Below are positions 43,594 through 52,005 of a stretch of DNA of 64,000 bases, piece by piece. Position numbers and translations under genes: made by a program. The stretch covers positions 1-64,000 of the forward strand of contig NZ_LN831790.1 of NCBI RefSeq assembly GCF_001013905.1, in the 5' to 3' direction. Source of the stretch: Streptomyces leeuwenhoekii (GTDB lineage: Bacteria; Actinomycetota; Actinomycetes; Streptomycetales; Streptomycetaceae). Under the pieces are notes generated by a model, which ran no database searches, was not told the DNA's origin, and saw only the letters and a program-made list of their open reading frames with translations. The first letter of the stretch is position 1; each line of letters starts with the position of its first letter.

Positions 43594-44547
43594 TCACCCG
43601 CTGGCGGGCTCAGCGCCCGCGCCGAAGGGCGGGACGTCCGCGACGGCGACGTCCAGCCGGAGCCGGGCGAAGCGCACCGGGTGCCGCCACGCCCCACGCT
43701 CCAACGCCGTGCCCACCGTGATTTCGGCGACCAGCTCCGGTTCGACCAGCACGACGTCGAGCGGCGTCCGCGACCCCCAGGAGGTCGCGAACCGCACGCC
43801 CTCCCACAGATGTCCCGGCCCTGCCGGCCGGAGCACCCCGGCTTCGTCGAGGCGGCCCAGTACGAGCGTCCGCGGCCGGCGCACGATGCCGGTGCTCGCC
43901 CCGATCACCGCCTCGGTGGTGTCCCGGCGGCGCACCTTGTAGAGCGCGCGGGCACCCGGCAGATACCGCTGACCACTCCCCCGGATCACCAGTCCTTCGA
44001 CACCGGGCACCTGCGTCCAGGAGGTCAGCCACTCCCGCGCCGTCACCACATCATCCGTCTCCGGGCAGAGCGTCCACGGAGCACTCAGCCCGCGGTCGGT
44101 GAACAACTGCTCCAGCCGTGCGCGCCGCTCACCGTACGAGACGTGCAGCAGCTCCCGGCCGTCGAGCTGCAGGAGGTCGGAGGCGATGAAGTGCGCCGGC
44201 ATCTCCTGGGCGAGCCGGGCGGCGGTCCGGCCGCCGGAGACCGCGCGCCGCTGAAGCGCCTCGAACGACATCCGGCCCCCGGCCCACACGACCAGCTCAC
44301 CGTCGAGGACCAGGCCGTCGGGCAGGTCCGCGGCCGCGCGCACGAGGTCCGGGAAGCGGCTCTGCATCAGGCTGCCGCGGCGGGACTGCACCAGCACCGG
44401 GCCGGACGCCGGCCACGGCGTGAAGACGATCGCCCGGTAGCCGTCGAACTTCATCTGAAACCGCAGCTCACCGGGCAGTACGCCGGGCGCGGGCACCGTG
44501 TCACGGGCCTGCGCCAGCATCGGTTCCACCGATGGCCGAAGCACCAT
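43594..44547 (-). CDS. ATP-dependent DNA ligase (LigC/LigD ligase-domain type)
   Basis: A 317-residue ligase. PMLAQ at residues 9-13 precedes the nucleotidyltransferase motif KFDG with catalytic Lys33; LDGELVVW, then EGLVIR and YKVRRRDT give the later ligase motifs, and an OB-fold with the final TPLDVVLVEPELVAEI, ending WRHPVRFARLRLD, completes it. The architecture matches the compact ligases associated with Ku-dependent end joining in actinobacteria. No Ku gene is nearby. On a linear replicon it could serve repair of broken ends. It is convergent with the toxin-like gene. Confidence 0.88.
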   Translation of the reverse strand: MVLRPSVEPMLAQARDTVPAPGVLPGELRFQMKFDGYRAIVFTPWPASGPVLVQSRRGSLMQSRFPDLVRAAADLPDGLVLDGELVVWAGGRMSFEALQRRAVSGGRTAARLAQEMPAHFIASDLLQLDGRELLHVSYGERRARLEQLFTDRGLSAPWTLCPETDDVVTAREWLTSWTQVPGVEGLVIRGSGQRYLPGARALYKVRRRDTTEAVIGASTGIVRRPRTLVLGRLDEAGVLRPAGPGHLWEGVRFATSWGSRTPLDVVLVEPELVAEITVGTALERGAWRHPVRFARLRLDVAVADVPPFGAGAEPASG

Positions 44548-44705
44548 ACGTCCGGTCTACGGGCTCGCCGGAGGCCCCGCGACCTGACACGACCAGCGGT
44601 GTCGAGGCGGCCTCGGCCGATGGCTGTGCGGCCCGCAATCTCGGTGTCGACAGGCATGGACGGCATCATCCCTCCGCATCGCACCTGAATCCTTGGGATA
44701 ATTCC

Positions 44706-44742
44706 TTGGCTTGCATCCATGGATAGCTACTATGGATGCGTG
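44706..44742 (+). promoter_or_regulatory. promoter with overlapping inverted repeat at a leaderless start
   Basis: TTGGCT (44706-44711) and TACTAT (44728-44733) are 16 bases apart. GCATCCAT (44713-44720) and ATGGATGC (44732-44739) form an inverted repeat spanning the -10 box, with TAG/CTA extending it inward. Transcription would begin at or just before the GTG at 44740. The layout suggests repression by a dimeric regulator. Confidence 0.5.
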
Positions 44743-45063
44743 ACAAGCAATAAAAAGCCCCGTCTCATCCCGACCGGCACCTGCTGGTGCGGCTGCGAAC
44801 GCGAAGTCGGCCTCGGCAAGTTCTTCGCCGCCGGACACGACAAGGCTGCCGAAGCAGCCCTCATCGCCCTCAAGTACGAGGGCAGCGTCCCGCACTTCCT
44901 CCACGCCCACGGCTACGGCCCCCACCACTCCGTCAGCGCGGCCGCCGTCAAGGACGGCGTCTGGGTGGAGTGCGACGAGTGCAGCACAAAGCCCGGCTAC
45001 CGGGGGACGCGGGAGAGCGTCCAGAACCACAAGCGGAAGTATCACCGACGCGACGAGAAGTGA
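44740..45063 (+). CDS. small zinc-binding protein of unknown function
   Basis: A 107-residue protein from the GTG at 44740; an ATG at 44719 would add seven residues but lies within the -10 region. It begins with TSNKKPRLIPTGTCWCGCER, has HDKAAEAALIALKYEGSVPH, then VECDECSTKPGYRG and a basic C-terminus HKRKYHRRDEK. The CWC-GC and CDEC elements suggest one zinc site. No named family is recognised. The next gene follows after 11 bases in the same direction. Confidence 0.65.
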   Translation: MTSNKKPRLIPTGTCWCGCEREVGLGKFFAAGHDKAAEAALIALKYEGSVPHFLHAHGYGPHHSVSAAAVKDGVWVECDECSTKPGYRGTRESVQNHKRKYHRRDEK

Positions 45064-45074
45064 GGACACCAACC

Positions 45075-45380
45075 ATGCGGAAGTATCACAGGGCTGGGGA
45101 CGCGGTCCTCGTCCTGGAAGGCCCGGACAAAGGGCGAACACTGACCATCTCGTCCACCCGAATGTTCGCCACGGACAATGGCTACTACCTCCGGGGCGGC
45201 AGCGGCCTCTACTCGCCCCAGCAGGTGAAGCTGGCTGCCGAGCGCGCCGCGGGCAACCCGTGCGGCACCGCGTGCGACGCCCGCAAGCACAGCGTCATCG
45301 ACACCTGCGACCACTGCCGGGGCACGTGTCTCTGCACCCTGCACCGCGAACTGGCCGCCGACCGCGCCGCCGAGAAGTGA
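45075..45380 (+). CDS. small cysteine-rich protein of unknown function
   Basis: A 101-residue protein from the ATG at 45075, with GAGGACACC upstream. The first half has a beta-rich KOW-like start (AGDAVLVLEGPDKGRTLTIS), and the second half carries CGTACDARKH, CDHCRGTCLC and LHR, six cysteines that could bind zinc. It is probably co-transcribed with the gene at 44740. No family is recognised. Confidence 0.6.
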   Translation: MRKYHRAGDAVLVLEGPDKGRTLTISSTRMFATDNGYYLRGGSGLYSPQQVKLAAERAAGNPCGTACDARKHSVIDTCDHCRGTCLCTLHRELAADRAAEK

Positions 45381-45519
45381 AGACACCGATCATGGAGCCC
45401 GCCCCGGGCCGATGCTGTCCCTACGAAGATTCCCGTTGACCGGTGTCTGCCGGGGAGCCGGGCGTGGCGCTCAAGGACAGGAGCTGGGGGCGTTTTGCGG
45501 TGCGGCCGTCGCCGGAGGA

Positions 45520-45640
45520 CTGACCGCGGTGCGGTCCGGGCTCCTGAGGGCGGTGCGCCTGCTGGTCGTCCTGGCGCACCGGGCGCACTGCGTCGGCCTC
45601 GCCCTGGTCGGTGTAGCGATCCGCGCGGACGCGGGAGTCG
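45520..45640 (-). pseudogene. remnant of a relaxase C-terminal tail
   Basis: On the minus strand this segment reads DSRVRADRYTDQGEADAVRP, then VRQDDQQAHRPQEPGPHRG, matching with few changes the last 40 residues of the MobF relaxase at 41006. The DNA is likewise similar. No other relaxase sequence remains, so it is the scar of a duplication or of a second relaxase gene. The IS5 element starts 100 bases to the right. Confidence 0.6.
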
Positions 45641-45740
45641 CCGGCCGCCTTTGGTGAACGCGTCCAGGAGGCGCCTCCGCCAACTGAGGCCGCGACAAAT
45701 GAGGAAGGGAAGAACCGGCAACTGAAGGGAAAGGTTGATA

Positions 45741-46633
45741 ACAACGGCTAACACAATGAGCCGAGTTGTCGGTGGGTGATCAGGCAGCAGGCGAGTTTGA
45801 GGAACGCTTCGTGGATGTCAGCCCGTCGTTCCCAGCGGATCCGCAGTCGTCGGAAGCCGTGCAGCCAGGCGAAGCTGCGCTCAATCACCCACCGGTAGGT
45901 ACCCAGCCCGGTGCCATGTCGCGTGCCGCGCCGGGCGATCGCGGGCAGGATGCCTCGGTCGCGGACCCGGTCGCGGTAGATGTCGTGGTCGTAGCCCCGG
46001 TCGGCGAACAGGGCGTCGGGCTTGCGGCGCGGACGGCCCACCCGGCCGCGGACCGGCGGAATCGCATCGAGCAGGGGCAGCAGCTGGGTGACATCGTTGC
46101 GGTTGCCCCCGGTCAACAGGACCGCGAGGGGTGTGCCATGCCCGTCGGTGATCAGGTGGTGCTTCGAGCCGGCCCGCCCGCGGTCGACCGGCGAAGGGCC
46201 CGTGTGCTGCCCCCTTTTAGGGCCCTGACGTGGGAGGAGTCGATCACGCAGCGGGACCAGTCCAGTCGCGATGCCGCGTTCAGCTCTGCGAGCAGAACTT
46301 CGTGGAGTCGCTGCCAGACGCCGGCCTCGTTCCAGTCCCGCAGCCGCCGCCAGCAGGTCATGCCCGAGCCGAAGCCCAGCTCCCTGGGCAGGTACTCCCA
46401 CTGGATGCCGGTGTGCAGCACGTACAAGATCCCGCACAGCACCTCCCGGTCCGGCAGCGGCTTGCGACCCGGGTACCGAAAGCGCCGCTCACGCTGCGGA
46501 AGCAGCGGCTCCAAGCGCTCCCACAGCTCATCCGACACGATCCACGGTGATGTCCCCACAACGAGGGGAACGCTCAACTCCTGCCCTGGACACGGCAAGC
46601 AGCAGTGATCCGCCTCATTGTGTTAGCCGTTGT
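45741..46633 (-). mobile_element. IS5-family (IS427-type) insertion sequence
   Basis: Perfect 20-base terminal inverted repeats, ACAACGGCTAACACAATGAG at 45741-45760 and its reverse complement at 46614-46633, bound 893 bases. Two overlapping frames encode the transposase. The element looks complete. Flanks read GAT-A and AAG, so any target duplication is at most the usual short TA-type. Confidence 0.88.
45748..46598 (-). CDS. IS5-family transposase made by programmed frameshift
   Basis: OrfA starts near 46560-46598 and gives WIVSDELWERLEPLLPQ, RRFRYPGRKPLPDREVLCGI and a first catalytic Asp in WSRCVIDSSHVRALKGG. OrfB, in another frame, carries GRAGSKHHLITDGHGTPLAV, the second Asp in DALFADRGYDH, and the Glu in YRWVIERSFAWLHGFRRL. 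The frames overlap at about 46210-46230, where the minus strand reads CTAAAAGGGGGC, a classical slippery run for ribosomal frameshifting. The fused product would have about 280 residues. Motifs are complete, so it is likely active. Confidence 0.85.
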
Positions 46634-46698
46634 AAGCCACGCCGACAGCCTCCCACCCACTCACCCACCACACCCACCGAACTTACGAGAAGATCAGT

Positions 46699-47605
46699 GA
46701 ACCGTTTTCATCCTGTCCTGTAGGGGTGACGGGGGGACGGGGGCGGGTCAGCGGGGTGGCGTGACAAGGCGAGGCTCCTGGTCGTTGCGGTGGTGTTCTC
46801 TACGCACCACGCTTCGTCCGAGGAGCCTCGCTTGGTCCCGTATCGTGCCACGCTCGACGTCCCGCATGAGCTGGTCGAGCATGTCTCCTGGCTGATCTAT
46901 GCCCGAAGGTGTGAACGCGGCACACGGTGGCGCAAGCTGGGCTGCTTCCACCAGGCTCTGCTCGCGCTGGTGCACCTGCGCAAGAACGAGACGCTGCCCC
47001 AACTCGCGGCGGGGTTCGGCATCTCCACCGCGACCGCCTGGCGGTACGTCGACGAGACCCTCGAGGTCCTGGCGTCCTGGGCGCCCGGCCTGCACGAGGC
47101 CCTCGCCGGCCTGGGCGAAGGAGACTTCGTCATCGTCGACGGCACGCTCATCCCCATCGACCGCATCGCCGCGGACGAGCCGTACTACTCCCAGAAACAC
47201 CGCAAGCACGGCATGAATGTCCAGGTCGTCGCACGACCGGACGGCACCCCGCTGTGGTTCTCCCGCGCGACCCCGGGCCGCACCCACGACCTGACCGCGG
47301 CCCGCGCCCACGGCATCGTGCAAGCCTGCCTGACCCGGCAGATCCTCGTTCTCGCGGACCGCGCCTACCAAGGCGCCGGCGCCACCTTCCGCACCCCGTA
47401 CTACCACCACAGCGAACAGCCCGAGCATTACCACAGTTCAACCGGGACCACGCCCGGCTGCGAGCCCCCGGCGAACGCGCCTTCGCCCAACTCAAGACGT
47501 GGAGGCTGCTGCGGCGAGCCCGCTGTTCCACCCGCCGCATCGGCACGGCCGTCCAAGCCGTCCACACCCTGCTGACCTGCACCTATTTAGGATGAAAACG
47601 GTTCA
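46699..47605 (+). mobile_element. second IS element with 17-base inverted repeats
   Basis: TGAACCGTTTTCATCCT at 46699-46715 and its exact reverse complement at 47589-47605 bound 907 bases containing one transposase gene. The element is 65 bases from the IS5 element, and both look recent. The transposase gene has a frame break near its end. Confidence 0.85.
46790..47595 (+). pseudogene. IS5-superfamily transposase, frame broken near 47430
   Basis: The frame encodes an N-terminal HTH (LPQLAAGFGISTATAWRYVD) and the DDE core with Asp in FVIVDGTLIPIDR and Asp in ILVLADRAYQGAGATF. At about 47410-47440 the similarity moves to another frame, RDHARLRAPGERAFAQLKTW, which holds the catalytic Glu and ends TLLTCTYLG at 47595. 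A one- or two-base indel therefore separates the catalytic Glu from the rest. It could be a sequencing error, a recent mutation or a frameshifting signal, but no slippery run is obvious. Confidence 0.75.
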
Positions 47606-47628
47606 GTAAGGGAAAGACTGATGCATGG

Positions 47629-47895
47629 TCAGTGGGACTCGTGGCGGGGGGAGAGTACATCTTTCACCACGTGCATCAAATTGGTGTCCTCCTCCTTGAG
47701 GTTTTTTGAGCAGTCGATGTTATTGTCGGAGGGCGCAAGGTTCGGCTGGTCGATGACCTCGATGACCTCGCAACTGAGGAACTGCCCACTGTTGCCGAAC
47801 TTCGATGCTTCGTCGTCGGCCGCCGCGGTCCCGGCGGTGCCACCAGCGACGGCCAGTGCGGCGAACGCGCAGGCGATGGTGCTGCTGAACTTCAT
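47629..47895 (-). CDS. small secreted protein
   Basis: An 88-residue precursor from the ATG at 47895, with AAAGGCAAGG just upstream. Residues 1-27 form a signal peptide (MKFSSTIACAFAALAVAGG, then AAA). The mature peptide of about 60 residues contains two cysteines (FLSCEVIEVIDQ and NIDCSKNLKEED), probably a disulfide, and is acidic. It resembles the many small secreted proteins of Streptomyces, but I cannot name a family. It stands next to the IS end, and the earlier start in the open frame is unlikely because of the signal peptide. Confidence 0.7.
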   Translation of the reverse strand: MKFSSTIACAFAALAVAGGTAGTAAADDEASKFGNSGQFLSCEVIEVIDQPNLAPSDNNIDCSKNLKEEDTNLMHVVKDVLSPRHESH

Positions 47896-48083
47896 AGGTG
47901 CCTTGCCTTTCGAAGTCTTCTCATGTGGGTGCGCTGACGGAGAGCTGTGTAGCCGATCACCAGTCCAGGTCTGCGGCATTCTCTGCCACTATGGACACCG
48001 GTATCCGTAAGCCATCCGACCTACCACTGAAGCGGTTAACGAAGTGTTTGCGAGGAGGTATTGCTCCGAATAGGTGGCGCCGT

Positions 48084-48350
48084 TCAAGGCCGTAGCCAGC
48101 GCCTCCCGGTGACCACGTCGATGCTGGCTGCTCGCAGCGTCATTTGCAGCACTACCGCTGCATGGGGCCTGACCCAAGGCCGGGTAGTTAACGTTTTCGC
48201 AGGTCGTGCAAGCCAGTTGAAGAATTTCCGACGTAGAATAACGGAGCTCGTTTGGTACGGCGTCCCCACCCCGAGGCAGGCGTTCTCCCGGCCGGGGCCC
48301 GCTTTGCAGTCCGGGCACACTTCGCCTTCCGTCTCCGCGAAACCCTTCAT
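48084..48350 (-). CDS. possible small cysteine-containing protein
   Basis: From the ATG at 48350, preceded by GAGGGGAG, the frame reads MKGFAETEGEVCPDCKAGPG, then ENACLGVGTPY and a basic helix LRRKFFNWLARP. The first 50 residues look protein-like with a CPDC pair, but the rest is less convincing and an overlapping frame competes. It may be a short gene of about 50 residues followed by shifted sequence. Confidence 0.3.
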   Translation of the reverse strand: MKGFAETEGEVCPDCKAGPGRENACLGVGTPYQTSSVILRRKFFNWLARPAKTLTTRPWVRPHAAVVLQMTLRAASIDVVTGRRWLRP

Positions 48351-48486
48351 CACATGCTCCCCTCGCCTGGAAAGCAACGAGCCTGCCACGGAAGATCACA
48401 AGCTGACCAAAGCTTCGCCATGGCGGCATCCAGCTTGGTGACCTCGCGGTATGGCCATCAGCGGGGACCGTCGTACAAGGGGGGCG

Positions 48487-48747
48487 ATGAGCGCACTCCG
48501 CCCCGGTGACATCACTGACGAAATGATCCAGGCCATGGAGACGGCCAAGCGGCAGGGGCTGCAGAAAGACCTGCGCACCCTCGCAGCCAACATCCGTGCC
48601 GATGCCGAAGGCCGGTACGACAGCGCGGACCCGGGGTGGCAGGCCGGAGTCGAGTGGACGCTGCTGTGGATCGAGAACACCGCCAGCCAGCTGACCGAGG
48701 GCCAGCCATTCCGGAAGACGCCGGCACCGGACGGATTCACCAGCTGA
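48487..48747 (+). CDS. small helical protein, paralogue of the gene at 22889
   Basis: An 86-residue protein from the ATG at 48487, with GGGGGGC immediately upstream. It reads MSALRPGDITDEMIQAMETA, then LRTLAANIRADAEGRYDSAD and VEWTLLWIENT with QLTEG. The last 45 residues closely match the protein at 22889. Both precede a HATPase-STAS block. The C-terminus (PFRKTPAPDGFTS) overlaps the beginning of a broken GAF gene. Function unknown. Confidence 0.6.
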   Translation: MSALRPGDITDEMIQAMETAKRQGLQKDLRTLAANIRADAEGRYDSADPGWQAGVEWTLLWIENTASQLTEGQPFRKTPAPDGFTS

Positions 48748-49010
48748 TCCACCTGTCGGCCGCGCTGAGCCAGATCGTTACCGTGACCGACGTGATCAAC
48801 GTGATAGCCGACCAGATCATGCCCGCCTTCGGTGCCCATGGCCTGGTCGTCTCGGGCTGCCGACGCCGGACGTCTGAAGATCACCGGCCACCGCAGTTAC
48901 GACCCGCGCACCATCGCCCACCTCGACGGCCTGCCACTGGACACCGGCCTCACTCCCGCCGGTCACGTGCTGCGCAACGGCGTCCCGGCCTTCTTCGCCG
49001 CGCCTACCCG
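48735..49010 (+). pseudogene. frameshifted GAF-domain remnant
   Basis: One frame reads IHQLIHLSAALSQIVTVTDV, then NVIADQIMPAFGAHGLVV; at about 48860 the continuation shifts to ADAGRLKITGHRSYDPRTIA and then GLPLDTGLTPAGHVLRNGVP. Together these make the first two-thirds of a GAF sensor domain as found in Streptomyces multi-sensor SpoIIE phosphatases. No phosphatase or PAS part remains. One indel plus truncation indicates a dead gene. Confidence 0.6.
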
Positions 49011-49292
49011 AGGGCCTCCACGCTCAGTAGCAAACAAGACTGGGCTTTCCTCCCGCACCCTCCCTCGCTGCTGCACACCCGGACGCCTACCCCGGCAGCC
49101 TTCGTACTCGGGGTGGACCCCGGCCCCCTGCTGGGTATCGGCGCGGGCCCCGGAACTGACTACCCGGTCACCACCGCACCCCTCGTTGGCGGTCATCGGT
49201 TGCCGTGCTTCCTCGGAGGTGGGGCGGTGGACGCTTCGGCCGAACGGGCCGGACCCGGCGTGCCGCATCCGGCCGCGGGTCCGGCGAGGGTG
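49011..49292. other. intergenic, no gene recognised
   Basis: No credible frame or repeat was found. The stretch separates the GAF remnant from the HAD remnant and is probably decayed sequence. Confidence 0.3.
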
Positions 49293-49627
49293 TCAGGCGA
49301 GTGGGATGTCGTCCAGTGCCTTCGCGAGATCGCCGGGGGTGTCGTAGAGGGCGATGGCGCCGGCCTTGCGCAGTTCGTCGTCCCCGAAGCCGCCGGAACG
49401 GACGACGATCGCTGCCATCCCCGCTCTCTTCGCCGCCTCAACATCCCACACCGAGTCACCGACCATCACACTCGACGCGTCGGGCGGCGCACCCAGCTTC
49501 TTCAGCGCCACCTGCAGCAGGCCCCGGCGCCGGCTTGGAGGACTCCACATCGGCGCCGTGGTAGTAATTGGAATCGATGAGCGTGCCGTCGATGTCCAGG
49601 ACGGCGATAGCGGATTCGGTCACGCCC
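49293..49627 (-). pseudogene. HAD-family phosphatase with cap-domain deletion and frameshift
   Basis: The N-terminal piece, from a GTG near 49625, has HAD motif I in IAVLDIDGTLIDSNYYH. It runs almost directly into ESSKPAP, then shifts frame into LLQVALKKLGAPPDASSVMV and GDSVWDVEAAKRAG, the motif III/IV region, ending in GDLAKALDDIPLA. About 110 residues of cap domain are absent and a one-base shift separates the halves. Not functional. Confidence 0.65.
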
Positions 49628-49975
49628 ACCGGCTACCCGTCGGCCCGGGACCCACACAAGGTCCGCGAGACCGACAAGTCGATCGTCGACACGGTCACCG
49701 GCTCCCCGGCCACTCCCCGGGCCCTGCTGCTCAGCAGGTGCGACGCTGGCCGTTCCCCGCCGGGTGGGCAGCAAGCAGCAGCTGGACGTCACGCCGGCGG
49801 CATCCGAGCTGGTGGCGGAGGTCGGTGTCGACGTCGCCCGTGACGCCTGCGGCCAGTAACGCCACTCGCCAGCACCGACGTTCCTAGCTGATGTCGCCGC
49901 GCTGACAGCGGCACGGTGCCCAAGCCCGAGCGGTCTGCTGGGCGCGGTTTTGCAGGGCATCGCTTCGTGAGTGGG
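49628..49975. other. intergenic, no gene recognised
   Basis: Frames here are short and show no family resemblance. The right-hand 60 bases correspond to sequence downstream of the HATPase gene. Confidence 0.3.
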
Positions 49976-50455
49976 TCACGCGGTGGTGCGGCCGGCGATG
50001 TCTCCTCCGGGGTCGTCGGCCAGCGCTATCAGGGCGGTGACGCGCTTGCCGACCGGTTCCCGGCGCACCTCGTATGCCTGGCTGACGGCGAGGGTGATCT
50101 CCAAGCCATGACGGCCGACGCGCTGCGGGTCGGTGGCGGCCACGTCCGGCAGAACCGGATCGCTGTCCCACACCGACACCCGTACCGCGCCGCCGCTGAT
50201 CTGCAGATCGAGCATGAGCGGGCCGGGTGCGTACTTCACGGCGTTGGTGACCAGCTCGCTGACCACCAGCTGCGTCATGCCCATCGCCCGCTCCGAGACC
50301 GGCAGACCGTGCACGGCCTGCACCTCGGTGAGGAAGCCGGTCGCCAGATGCCGGGCCGCCCCGATACAGGAAGCGTCGCCGTCATAGGCGGCAGACGCCG
50401 ACAGCGAGCCGTTCTCGCCTGTTTTCTGTCCCTCGTCCCCTGCGGCCTGCTCCAT
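49976..50455 (-). CDS. HATPase anti-sigma/serine kinase, second copy
   Basis: A 159-residue GHKL ATPase nearly identical to that at 23793-24272, with the same N-box (SELVTNAVKYA), G1 (VWDSDP) and G2 (GRHGLEI). Differences are scattered substitutions, for example GENGSL for GDDRSL near residue 15. It is divergent from the STAS gene at 50659 across about 200 bases that retain TTGACA and TGCGTTTGCGTGG segments. It should phosphorylate the neighbouring STAS protein and bind a sigma factor encoded elsewhere; no sigma gene is present in the window. Confidence 0.88.
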   Translation of the reverse strand: MEQAAGDEGQKTGENGSLSASAAYDGDASCIGAARHLATGFLTEVQAVHGLPVSERAMGMTQLVVSELVTNAVKYAPGPLMLDLQISGGAVRVSVWDSDPVLPDVAATDPQRVGRHGLEITLAVSQAYEVRREPVGKRVTALIALADDPGGDIAGRTTA

Positions 50456-50658
50456 AAGCCCGCCCCGCCCTGTCTCACCTGACCGTCACACCAACTGCAC
50501 GGTGTGTCCGCGAAGCATCGCATGGTTTCCCTCCCGGCCGGCCCGCCCCAGGCGCTCTCCGCCGCACCTGATGCAGTTGACAGCAGGTTGCGACATGCGT
50601 TTGCGTGGGCAGCGGCCCTGCAACAGCGAGTGCCCACCGAAAACCGGACGGAGACGAT

Positions 50659-51015
50659 ATGAGCCAGGCCCGCCTGTCCGTCTCCCGGTACACCACGCCC
50701 GACGGCGTGCACGTCGTCGTCCTGGCCGGGGACATCGACCACACCACAGCCGGCACCTTCCGCCAGGCCCTGACCGCGCCGGACGGCTCCGCCCCGCGCG
50801 CGGTCGTCGACTTCGGCGACGTCACCTTCATGGACTCCAGCGGCATCAACGTCCTCGTCGCCGCGAACAACACCGCCCGCTCCCGCGACGGATGGCTGCG
50901 CCTGGCCCGCACCCCTACACCGGTGCTCGCCCTGCTACGCATCGTCGGCCTCGACGACGTCGCCCCGCTGTACCCCACTGTCGAGGATGCCTTCGCGCCC
51001 CAACTCGCCACCTGA
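50659..51015 (+). CDS. STAS-domain anti-sigma factor antagonist, second copy
   Basis: A 118-residue paralogue of the protein at 24472, from the ATG at 50659 with ACGGAGACG upstream. The phosphorylation loop DVTFMDSSGINVL is conserved. Changes are mainly conservative and both copies are intact, so two parallel kinase-STAS pairs are maintained. A long inverted repeat at 51143-51190 lies downstream as a possible terminator. Confidence 0.87.
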   Translation: MSQARLSVSRYTTPDGVHVVVLAGDIDHTTAGTFRQALTAPDGSAPRAVVDFGDVTFMDSSGINVLVAANNTARSRDGWLRLARTPTPVLALLRIVGLDDVAPLYPTVEDAFAPQLAT

Positions 51016-51142
51016 GCGGTTCCCGCCGATATCTCCGGTGCCCGGTTCCGCCGTCTCGGCGGTACCCCGTTTACAGCGCACCGAATTCCGCGATATTGCC
51101 ACCACCCTTTGCGGCGCTTGGCGCCTCTTGGGCCAAATGCCC

Positions 51143-51190
51143 GATGTGGAAGGTCCCCGTCACTCCAAGAGCGCGGGGACCTTCCACATC
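51143..51190. terminator. 17-base perfect inverted repeat downstream of STAS gene
   Basis: GATGTGGAAGGTCCCCG (51143-51159) pairs exactly with CGGGGACCTTCCACATC (51174-51190) across a 14-base loop. It lies about 130 bases after the STAS stop codon and about 120 bases before the end of the convergent membrane-protein gene, so it could act as a bidirectional terminator. The length of the stem is unusual for that purpose. Confidence 0.6.
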
Positions 51191-51307
51191 AGGCGCCGGA
51201 CGGGGCCGGTTCTTCGCCCGTACAACGGCTGAAGCACAGTCGATTCACCTGTGCAGCCCGTTGGCACGGCTGCTTTGGTGGCTCCTATGGTCACCTGATG
51301 AGGGTGC

Positions 51308-51613
51308 TCAGCGGGACTCGTCGTAGGGGTCGCGGCTGCCGGACTTGGCCAGGCCCCGGCTGATCATGTAGCCGACGGTCAGGATCACGATGTACAGCCA
51401 TGCCTTGTCGGCGCGGAAGTAGTCGGCGTGGCCTTCGTCGTCTCCCACCACCATGGAGGCGATCAGCACCGCGACGACCGCGGCGATGTAGGCGAAGAAC
51501 TCGGTGGTCTTGAAGGCGGCCTTCGTCTCGGTCGACAGCCGCCGCGGCCGGTGAGTGACCGCATCGGTGCCCGTGTGGTGGCCTACGTTGCCGACCGGAT
51601 TCACAGCGCTCAT
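51308..51613 (-). CDS. small two-helix membrane protein
   Basis: A 101-residue protein from the ATG at 51613, with AGAAAGGTG upstream. Two membrane helices are seen, around residues 39-57 (FFAYIAAVVAVLIASMVV) and 70-86 (AWLYIVILTVGYMISRGL), with a hydrophilic N-terminus of 30 residues and the charged end SGSRDPYDESR. Similar proteins are widespread in Streptomyces, but their role is unknown. It lies between two partner-switching modules. Confidence 0.75.
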   Translation of the reverse strand: MSAVNPVGNVGHHTGTDAVTHRPRRLSTETKAAFKTTEFFAYIAAVVAVLIASMVVGDDEGHADYFRADKAWLYIVILTVGYMISRGLAKSGSRDPYDESR

Positions 51614-52005
51614 GAAAAGGCACCTTTCTGATCATGGGGAGCACCTGGAGCACTCCGGAGGTAAGGGACGCGTCAAGATCGACGCTGTGTTCACCGTGTG
51701 CCCGCGTACAACGGATTAAACAGCGCCTCAGTTCATGGACACGACATTCCGCAGGACGGCCTGTCAGGCTGACGGATGCCTGGTGCCTGCGGGCCCGGGG
51801 CCGACTCAGGTCGGCGACGTCGACTGGAGGCGGTGGGTTTTCGTGCACCGAGGTGCCCGGGGACGGGTGGCAGCAGTCCGGGCAGAAGTGGAGCGGTTGA
51901 ATGCCCCGCCTCCGAGCGGCAGGCCCCACCAGCGTGCTCGGTCTTGGCGGGTCCGGCCGTCGGCGCTGCGCAGACGTCGGTATGACGGTGGGTGGGTGAG
52001 GTGGC
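51614..52005. other. intergenic, no gene recognised
   Basis: Both strands carry only low-complexity frames. It should contain the promoter for the minus-strand membrane-protein gene, near 51620-51740, but no clear consensus pair was found. Confidence 0.3.
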
